A stretch of 64,000 nucleotides of DNA from Lithodes maja (taxonomy: Eukaryota > Arthropoda > Malacostraca > Decapoda > Lithodidae). The position numbers and the translations under genes were made by a program. Below are positions 55,333-64,000 of this stretch, in pieces (positions within the stretch are counted from its first letter, which is position 1; the number at the start of each line of letters is the position of its first letter). The notes under the pieces are model-generated. The model ran no database searches. It worked only from the letters and a program-made list of their open reading frames with translations, and was not told where the DNA came from. The stretch lies in NCBI GenBank assembly GCA_037953745.1, contig JBAKBP010007899.1, positions 31,680 to 95,679 on the forward strand, given 5' to 3'.

Positions 55333-55417
55333 TAGGTTAGGTTAGGTTAGGAGGGTAGGTTAGGTTAGGTTAGGTTAGGTTAGGTTAGGTTAGGTTAGGT
55401 TAGGTTAGGTTAGGTTG
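55333..55417 (+). repeat. Interstitial (TTAGG)n array
   Basis: About 16 units of TTAGG, with one interruption (gagggt) near 55350. This is the canonical arthropod telomere repeat. Confidence 0.95.
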
Positions 55418-55839
55418 TAGTCGTAGTCTGTAGTCGTAGTTGCATGGTATGAATGGTGTGTGTTAGGTTAGGCTAATCTATTTTTCCCTTTCAGATGAGA
55501 TAGGTCTTATTACTTTTACTCTAATCTTTGCTATTTTTCTTATTACTTCACAGTTTTGTTGCTTTGATGATGTCCCCCCCCCCCCCCCCGAGTTGGTTCC
55601 CTCCTTCAGCTTCAATATTTTGCTTTGCTTTAATTTCAATGATTGTATTTGCCTTAAATGTAACTTATGATATATTCTATCACTTTAATTCATAACTCTA
55701 TTTGCTATTAACTTCACTTGATATAATATTGTTATATATCGTCTTTTGTCACGCGAACTTTACTTAATAAAAAAAAATAAACGAACTTCTATCTTTTATT
55801 GATCACTATATTATAAGCTATGACTTTTATAACTGATAA

Positions 55840-56345
55840 AAACTTAGAAAAATAGTTCTCAATTATAAATAAAGTTCCAATATATGGACTTAGAAAACAA
55901 AATTAAAAGAGAACCTAGGAAATAAAACTATTAACTTAGAAAACTCTAGTTCTCAATTATAAATAAAATTCCAATATATGGACTTAGAAACAAAAATAAA
56001 TAAAATATGAAAATATACTGAATATGAAGAGAACTTAGAAAAAAAATAGTTCTCAATTATAAATTAAGTTCCAATATATGGACTTAGAAAATATACTGAA
56101 TATGAAAAGAACTTTGAAAACTATACTTGAAAACTGACTATATAAACAAATTATAATGGATATTAAAAAGAATATATCGACTTAGTATTTTATTGATCAG
56201 TCAGACATAAATTTGTATAATATCTTACAAAACACTACATACAGTATATAAACTTTAAATAACATGAGAAACTAAAATATAATGGATATTAAAAAGAATA
56301 TAATTTATATACTTAGTATTTTATTGATCAGAGTCGGACATACAT
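55840..56345 (+). repeat. AT-rich local tandem repeats
   Basis: The phrase ttctcaattataaata then ccaatatatggacttag occurs three times (about 55857, 55951, 56050). The pair gaatata..cttagtattttattgatcag occurs twice (about 56168 and 56300). Confidence 0.8.
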
Positions 56346-57000
56346 TTTTATATCTTACAAAAATCATACTTTTAATACTTAGTTATTTTTGTATTACCCT
56401 TACTGGTTTTATATTACGTACCTAAAGTACTTTATACAGAACTTGGCTTTGTGACCATAGTATAACTTTTGGTTCACTACTTTATATGTCCAATATTAAT
56501 GTGTACAGTAATTTTCTTTAAGTACATCTTTATAATTATTAATTTTCCAATAACCATTGGGCTTTCGGTAATTTTTCATAGATTTATTTTGGATTTTAAG
56601 CTTATAATATCGAGTTTCATTGGCAATGCAGTTGGCATTTTTTATAATTCTTAATTATTGATTTCAGTTTAACTTGTTTAATAGTCAAGCTGTTAAGTAA
56701 TACTTTTATAATATTTTCAATGTTCTTAAGTGTGTTGTCCTTTTATAATTCTTCTAAGGTTCAATCTAGTTCATAAGGTAGACGGTAGTCGACACCTGGA
56801 CTATCTCCCTCTCCCACCAGGCAGTACCGAGGTAAGCCTGTGTTAACTAACTTCTAGTTTATAGCCCAACTCTTAACCTATTCTGCTTATCAAGTAGTGT
56901 TTAATTCTTTTGAAACTAGTGTGAAACTTTTGGGGGTGGAAGTTAGTTTTCAGAATTAGTTTTTGGTCTTGCGGGGTGTGGTGTGAATGTGTAGTGTTAT
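56346..57000. other. AT-rich stretch with a weak exon-like site
   Basis: A pyrimidine tract with cccaccag then gcagtaccgag|gtaagcc (56804-56838) could be an 11-nt exon, but this is weak. Nothing else was seen. Confidence 0.3.
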
Positions 57001-57004
57001 GTAA

Positions 57005-57550
57005 GGATGTTGGCAAAATGATTTCGGTTGGTATTGTGGTCAAGTGTATTGGAAATGTGATTTGTGGATGTTGGCAGATTACATGATCAAAGTAGGGTAG
57101 GTGTATTCATTACGCGACTTAAGTGTGTATGATTAGGTGTTAAAATTGTACGGTCAAATTAGGTAAATTAGTGTTATGCCGATGAAATGTGTGTACGACT
57201 GTTGGCAAAGTAATGTGTGGATTGTTGCCAGAGAGGTGTTGACAATTATTGAACTTAAATGTTGGCAGTGATTTAGTGTGTTGGTAATATTCAGTGGTCT
57301 TGGTAATTAAGTGGTGTTGGCCAAGTGGTGTATATGTTTTAGTTAATTTAATCATGTAAGGTAAAATGCCACTAGAGCCATGTACAATAACTAAGCATAT
57401 GTGTTGGCAGTGATTTTTTTTTGAATAGGTAGGGTTATTGAAGTGTTGGCAGTGTTAGTGAAGTTAGGTCTGTTGGCAGAGAAATTAGGTGTTGGTAGTG
57501 TACTTGTGTGTGATGACAGTGGCATTTGGTGTGTTCTAATATTTGTAGTG
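57005..57550 (+). repeat. Dispersed GTTGGCA-phrase repeats
   Basis: The heptamer gttggca and close variants (gttggta, gttggcc) recur at irregular 20-60-bp spacing over about 500 bp, with a T/G-rich plus strand and almost no C. The origin is unclear. Confidence 0.6.
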
Positions 57551-58376
57551 TTCGGTGTTCTCAATATGACATGGGAGTCTATCAAAGTATTACCTATGCC
57601 AAAGTTAATGATTTAAATACTAAAGTTATCATGTGACTGGAGCTATGTGCAAGTTAAGATGATGAGTTATGTAATTTGAAACTATTTTATACATGTAATT
57701 ACTGGGTTAACTAAGCTATATATTCCTGAACTATATATCTACTGATCTATTCTTCCCATGTAACGGGTGTATAACTGCCAATGTAACCATCATGATCTAT
57801 CCCATGTAACTATTGCCATTTGCCTGCTTATCCCAAACTCATAACTCTTCCTACCTACCTCCCTCTCCAAGAATCTAAACATTAGGTATTGAAAGTCATC
57901 CCTCTTCACCCAGAAATTTTATTTGGCAGTTCGTTTCGTGAACTTGCCGCTTCTATTCTCTGGCAATGTATTCCAATATTTCAATTTTTTTAATTAATAA
58001 TAATTTGTAAAGTTTTCTTTAGATTTATCGAGGGTATTGGCGTATAGTAATTTGTTAAAATATACTGTATTTTTCTATTCATTCCAAAATTAATATTAAT
58101 TGCTATTAATGTTAGTTACCCAAAAAAATATTTGCAATATTGGATTACAACAATTAGTTAAATTTTGTTCATTCAAATTTAATATGAATAACTATCATAA
58201 ATATAAGATTGGTCTACAATATTGGATTACATCAACAGGTTGGAATCAATAGTCAAGATTCAAATAGGTTATTTTTTATTAAAATAGGTAGTGTTCTCCA
58301 TTGGTCCAGGGTCCTTATTCTGGCCACAGCAACACATCACATCTGTAAAAACAAGAAAATATTGAGGCACCAGAAA
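57551..58376. other. AT-rich stretch, no gene recognised
   Basis: Nothing supported. Confidence 0.4.
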
Positions 58377-58379
58377 TAC

Positions 58380-58585
58380 AAGAGTTTCAAGGAGGGGGTT
58401 GGGGGTCCTGAGGGGAGTAAAGAGGGAGGGGGGTCGAGGTGGGGGGTCCTGAAGGGATAAAGGGGGGGGTCCTGAGGGGATAGAGGGGGGGTCCTGAGGG
58501 GGTAGCGAGGGGGGGGTTCTGAGGGGGACCCAGGGGTAGGATGTGGGTCCTGGGGGTGGGGGGGGGGGGGGGGGGGGAGACTCGA
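58380..58585 (+). repeat. G-rich minisatellite
   Basis: Units of the type gggggtcctgagggg, ending in a G-run of about 18. Many G-tracts of four or more make G-quadruplex formation plausible. Confidence 0.88.
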
Positions 58586-58876
58586 GAGGGTGGGAGAGTT
58601 CAATTTTTGTTTCTTATATATTAATATTTTTTGTTCAGTCTCCTATATAACCATCCCACACCCGCTACGAGTTTTTCCTTCCCTTGCCTGGTAGTTCATC
58701 CTATCCCCATACCAGATAAACCTTCTCTTCAACCCTAGTCTGTTCTATTCAGTGTTATTGTGCACACTAGTTCTATTCTATATTCTTGCTAAATCTATTA
58801 TGCCCTCCCTGCAACACGCCCCCAAACACACATAAGAAAAGTCAGGAATATTTTTAATGTATTTTTTTTTTGTCAG

Positions 58877-59066
58877 GAAGCAGTCAAGAAGTCGTCGGTG
58901 TCAAGTATGGGATATGAGCAGACAGTATCAAGGACAAACGGTAGAAGTAAAGCAGATGCAGCAGACCGCAGAAAAGGCTAGGCACAGCAGAACGGGTGAC
59001 AACAAACAGCAGAACGGGTGACCGCAGACCGAGTACATCGACAACAGACAAGGAATTAACAATGAG
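58877..59066 (+). other. Exon-like block 3
   Basis: 190 nt between tttttttttgtcag and gtaggagt. Contains duplicated cagcagaacgggtgac and cagaccg phrases. No long frame crosses it, so it is non-coding or fortuitous. Confidence 0.35.
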
Positions 59067-59309
59067 GTAGGAGTGAGCTTGCTATGGTTGGTCAAACAAA
59101 TTGATCTGTTTTGACTAAGATTTGTTTGGTATATTGATTATCTGTCTTTATGAAGATGTTTAGGTGTTGAATATATATGGAGAGATATTGAGTGAGCTGG
59201 AGTATTCAGTATGAGGATATAGGTATTCCATTTGAGTTGGTTGGTAGTGAAGTGTGAGCATAAATTGGTGGATGGTGATGAGTTAGTTATTGAATATGGC
59301 TTTATTCAG

Positions 59310-59466
59310 GTCGAAAGGTGGGATTCAAACAAGATGTGGACAGACGAGAGCAAAGCGACTGATGGTCTATCAACGGCAACTATTGGACACGCATCAACGA
59401 CTGCCACAGCATCAATGGACCCTTCAACAGTGGGGACTGATTGCAGCAACCAGCAGCGAAGATTCG
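59310..59466 (+). other. Exon-like block 4
   Basis: 157 nt between ctttattcag and gtgagc. The frame starting upstream reads WDSNKMWTDESKATDGLSTA then TIGHASTTATASM without recognisable homology. More GC-rich than its surroundings. It may form a spliced transcript with the block at 58877. Confidence 0.4.
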
Positions 59467-62045
59467 GTGAGCAAAGCTATATTGTTTTGTTGAAAAAACA
59501 GGGTCAGTCAGTCTACCTAACTTCATTAATAAGTCAAGGGGAACAAGAGGCCCCTAAGAAAAGGAAAAAAATAGGAGATAGAAAACAGTGCTCAACAAAG
59601 TAGGCCACCCTTCATTCACTCCTTTGATATATTCCAAATCAGTGAATCAACTTTATGATTGAAATTTTACTTTACATTTACAGTATAGATCTGTATTAGA
59701 ATTATGAAAGCTAAGAAAAATAATTGGTAACATAAAATTTGTTATTCATTAACCAATTAAATTTAATAACTAGTTAAATTAGATCGTCAAGTCTAAAATT
59801 ATACCAAGTTCCTGTAAATTGCTTATATTGTTCATGCAATTATTGATACTACTATTATTAAAGAGTTAGGGTAAACACTGGAGAATAATGGTTAAGAGTT
59901 TATATATACTCTTCCAACAGTATTTCTTTTAGAATTTATGTGATATGAAAAAATGTATTTGATCACACTACAAACAAAACTATGCCAGCTCTAGAACAAA
60001 TTTATCAAAGACTTAATATCGGTTATCAATATTTACCTAAACAAATGGACCTTGTAAGTAAAGCATTAGGACTGCTATTATTCTAAAGACAGGAGTCATA
60101 GGTCTAAAGTTATATCCGTTGTACGAATAGGCTTGAATACCTTTAAAGTAGTCAAAGAGATAATCCAATTTACAGTACAACAATTTACGCTTTTAAATAT
60201 TTATCACTAGGCATGTAGGCTTGACGTTAAGTAATTCTATAACTAATAAAAATAAATTAGAAGTACTTAGCCATTGAGGGACTTTAAGATGCATTGTTCG
60301 GATCATGAGGATAACTGCTTAAAACGAGGCATAAGTGCTCATAAAAAAAACTATCTAAAAGCTTACAGAGTCTACCTAGGATTAACATTAACAAATCAAA
60401 CTTTGGATGGACCTTGGTAACAATTTTGTAATCAATGCCCTGTTCGTAGTCAGTGAAAATTGGGACAGTATCTGACATTATGAGCAGCCTGTTTTACATA
60501 TTACAGTAGATGCCTATATTATGCTTCTTTAGTATTTTCAATTGATTTAATAGTTATATGTTTATCTGGGGTTACTTTGGACACAAGCTTAAACCGATTC
60601 CGAATTTACTCAAAGCTGGTCTATGATAATCTTCATCTACAGTGGCATTTATAACTATCTCAGCAGGGTAAACCAACATTTAGTGTGTTATATTGGTCAC
60701 ATTGATACAAGTGAATGCAGTTACATAATAGATTCAAATAATTATATTTGTCTAGTCTCTAGTGTTTTCCATAACTTATATAAAACTTACTGTATTTACT
60801 TAAATACTAAAGTGACTACATATTAATATTAACAAGGGTACAGTCAATATAAATAGTTCGCCGACACTTATGACTTTAAACAAATCTTTCTAGGCACAGG
60901 TTATTGGAAGCAATTGAGAACTGTCAGACAAATTTATATAACTTACAATTACACTGTATTTGAGCAGGATTTTGGGCGAACTATTTTGGTTTCGACTTAC
61001 TAGCAGCATTTTTTATATATCCAACTAAAGGAATATTCGTACATTTGACAACACTGATATTATAATAAAACTTTATGAATTTATAGAACTTATGTAAAGG
61101 AATAATATTTTTGTCTTGAGAATATACTTTTTAGAAGCATATTGATATTGCTAAATCCATCTAAGGATAGAAAGGTACAGAGTTGTAATCCCGTGAGGAC
61201 CATATGCTTTCATTCGTGTATTCAAGTGCATTGGGGTTTGTAGTTGATTAATGTTAAAACGGGGTGTTACTTAACTTTATTTATATCTAATAATCAAGGG
61301 AAGGTCGATCTATATACAACTACTGTATTATATTTGGTTTATAGTTTAGTCAATCACACCTATTTGGATATACTCAAGACCTCTCCTGAGAAACTCTCAC
61401 TACAAGATGGCCAAGGCAAATATTCCTCAAAGTTACTTTAACAGACATAACTTCTCAGGATCTTTGAAGAGCTACGTAATGTAAGCACTATTGATTCAGA
61501 TGTACTGAATTCCAATCATTAATTATTATTATTATTTTACCCAATTTCATAACTCATTTAAGCAGACAAATGTGTGTTTTTTTTTTAATCATAGCTGCCT
61601 CCAGACTATTTTAGTTAACTTAAAAAAGAAGCTGTCAGAATTTGAGGGTTAATTTGGATAATCTTAAGCTTTTGATTCCCCGAGTTTAGTAAATACCTGT
61701 CAGTAATTTTGTTTTTGGTTATACTGTCACTATGATTTACTTTATTATGGGTACCCATAGACAATTTTACTCAGTTTAGGAAGGACCAGTTGGATTCTAA
61801 AGGTAGATATAATGTGTACCCCGTTGATTCCTTGTGGTCCTTAACTGATCTATAGTCTCGTGAAAGCCAGAATAACTTGTTTACTTGATCATACGGAAAC
61901 TTGTTCTTTCAAATAAATAACGCCAAATTAAGTTATATTTTTGTTACCTCGGGACTTTTTCTTAGAAGTTTAGTTTTAGTACTGTGTTGGACCTTTCATT
62001 CCCAGTGGTTCTTCCAAAGCTGATTAAATTTATCTGGTTGGAGCA
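59467..62045. other. AT-rich stretch, only a SINE B remnant
   Basis: No gene recognised. Positions 61180-61275 hold a 5'-truncated SINE family B copy (gaggaccatatgctttcatt to cggggtgtta). A decayed CCCCTTC-family MITE may lie at 61730-61880 (acaattttactcagtttagg). Confidence 0.5.
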
Positions 62046-62202
62046 TTGATCATATTGAAAATATGGTGTATTAATACTAAACAATTACTTAAGAAAAAAT
62101 CTCTGCCTACCTATAGGGAACGGAGTCTAGTTAATTTAGTTAATTTTCACCAGTCACCCAGTGCCACAGATCTCAGTTTGGAAAGGATCCGTTTCATGAT
62201 AA

Positions 62203-64000
62203 CGGCCGGAGACAAGATCAATCGACCAGTGGAGGACAACCGGATGCCGGCCGCGGGGAGCAGTTTCGGGAGCCAAACCGCCACAACTATCCCCTGCCCC
62301 CCCCCCCCCTGGGGGCACGGGTCCTTGGAGTGGCTTCGGTCGCGCCGGGAATTTCCACACCTCTCACACCACACACACACATCACACAGTTTTTCCTACA
62401 CCGAGAAATGACTCTCCGGCTGTCATTTCTCGAAGACTTCTTCTAGCCGGAGACATTGAGAGCAACCCAGGACCCACGTACACATACATATGTCCAACTT
62501 GCTCAAAACCCATCACCTCGAGTCGCCACACTAAGGGTTCAGTTCTCTGCAATTCATGCAGGAACTGGACCCACTTCACCTGTACAACACTTGCCTCCAA
62601 GAAACACTACATGAACACCTGGACCTGTTCCTCATGCCCCTCCCTCTCCCAGTCAAATCCCTCACCTAAAACCCGTCCACCTCTCCTCCCCAACCCACCT
62701 AGCCTTCCCATATCATCCACTCCCCCCCCTAAAACCCGTCCACCTCTCCTCCCTAACCCACCTAACCTTCCCATACCATCCACATCCTCAACTCAACACA
62801 CCACACCCCATCCTAATCCATTCCAACCCCCATCTCCTGCTCCCCAATCCCCACCCCCACCTCACCCATCCCAACCTCCAGCCCCTCCCTCACCCCCACC
62901 CCATCCTCGTGCAGCAGCACCCAACATACATCGTGCACATAACATTAACATTCTCCAATTGAACATAGATGGCATTAACACAAAGAAACACTAACTCTCA
63001 CACTTCATCAAACAACACAACATACACATTGCCATCTTACAAGAAACAAAACTCCGCACATCACAAAAAACACCCACATTTCATAATTTCACCACCATCA
63101 GACAAGACCGGGCTGTCGGCGGGGGCGGTGGACTCATCACCCTGGTACACAATGAAATATCATACATAGTAACCAGTGTACAAACCAAATCCCTCCTCCC
63201 CCCAAATGATAACACAACAGAAATACAATCAATTAAAATACGCACTGGCAACAAATCCAACATAACCATCATAAACACATACATCCCTCCCCAAACATCC
63301 CCTACAGTACCAAATGAATACAGACCACACTTACAACACATCACAAACACCCCACACATCATCCTGGGTGGTGACTTCAACGCCAAGACGTCGGCCTGGT
63401 TTGTCGACAACCCCGACACAGACAGAGGGCTGGTACTACAAAACCAAACAGATAACCTCATCATCCTTAACGACATCCATCAACATACCCATATTCCTCA
63501 CCAAGCCCTCTATAACCCATCATCTCCAGACATCACCTTTTGCTCCCCAGAACTCGCCCCCACAACATCCTGGAGGGTGGTCAGAACCTTAGGCTCTGAC
63601 CACCTCCCGATCATTATCACCACCAAAACCAGACTCACCCCAGCTAGCCACAAACACACATACACCAATTATAAAAGAGCTAACTGGGAAGCATTTACAA
63701 ATGAGACAGAACAACACTTCACAACTCTAAACAGTACACCCATCACTAACATCAACAATGCTGTACACATACTCAATAAAACTATCCAAAACGCTGACAA
63801 GAAACACATTCCAAGAGGTAACAGAAAAAGACACAACCCCAACTTCACACCAGAAATTCAAAACCTCATCAGACAACGCGACACACTGAAACACTCCCCA
63901 GCACCCCACACACAAGACATCACACAACAAATTCAAGCACTCAACACCCAAACTAACAACAAAATACAAGAACAACAAAAACTAAATTGGAATAACTTCC
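62203..64000 (+). pseudogene. Non-LTR retrotransposon with 2A-like motif, PHD-type finger and endonuclease, cut by window edge
   Basis: One frame is open from 62203 apart from a single TAA at 62992-62994. The order is a hydrophobic/Arg-rich leader ending LLLAGDIESNPGP (the D-x-E-x-N-P-G-P 2A ribosome-skipping consensus, 62437-62475), then a PHD-type Cys/His finger (CPTC, CNSC, WTHFTC, WTCSSC; about 62497-62637), a Pro/Ser-rich linker, and an endonuclease starting INILQLNIDGINTKKH. The endonuclease continues after the stop with IAILQETKL, GGGGGLITLVHN, HIILGGDFNAK and RTLGSDHLPIII. RT would follow beyond 64000. No in-frame ATG precedes the 2A motif; an ATG at 62408 lies one frame off, so a 1-nt indel is likely. 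In 2A-bearing LINEs the motif separates a short leader from the polyprotein. Confidence 0.88.

Noticed and set aside
58337..58603. Pro-rich minus-strand frame
   Set aside because: Complement of a G-rich minisatellite.

Overview
The window looks like a stretch of a large, repeat-rich arthropod nuclear genome, most likely a decapod crustacean. The supporting signs are an interstitial (TTAGG)n array (the arthropod telomere motif), many decaying CR1/Jockey- and RTE-type LINEs, tRNA-headed SINEs, Tigger/pogo, PIF/Harbinger and piggyBac DNA transposons with their MITEs, abundant microsatellites, and GT-AG introns. There are no bacterial operons or plasmid features. The species call is inference from repeat style; no marker gene fixes it.

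Only one locus looks like a host protein-coding gene: a KDM4/JMJD2 histone-demethylase-type exon (9034-9198, +). Its phase and splice sites fit a very long terminal exon (13185-16674, +) that carries two C2H2-type zinc fingers. A decayed copy of the first exon lies just upstream (about 8743-8850). A partial copy of the terminal exon's 3' end lies just downstream (about 16961-17900) and is split by a 192-bp MITE. Upstream JmjN/JmjC exons would lie left of the window.

Layout. 1-4830: two LINEs, a left-truncated minus-strand copy and a plus-strand copy whose RT half is interrupted by one stop, followed by microsatellites. 5268-6542: inverted SINE-like arms around an RT relic. 6694-8703: a mariner/pogo-type element with internal 270-bp repeats and a nested MITE. 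8743-17900: the KDM4-like locus, with a Jockey-type 3' fragment in its putative intron. 18411-27505: minisatellites, SINEs and stacked TTAA- and TA-target MITEs. 27791-33335: a LINE 5' fragment, then an intact piggyBac transposase. 33411-34227: a short element with two apparently identical 284-bp terminal repeats carrying tRNA-like pol III boxes. 34300-40850: nested SINE and RTE insertions. 41200-46750: MITEs and a 1.7-kb pyrimidine minisatellite. 46979-50232: a PIF/Harbinger element with a LINE inserted in it. 51501-53325: a trinucleotide/Thr-rich tract split by an RTE fragment. 54764-59466: exon-like blocks and (TTAGG)n. 62203-64000: a non-LTR element with a 2A-like motif, a PHD-type finger and an endonuclease, cut by the right edge.

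Mobile elements interact throughout: several nested insertions keep their target-site duplications, so insertion order can be read. TTAA-flanked nonautonomous elements sit in the same window as a complete piggyBac transposase. A roughly 525-bp nonautonomous retroelement shares its 3' tail with one LINE and a 19-nt block with the 5' region of another. All alignments here were made by eye; identities and family names are approximate.
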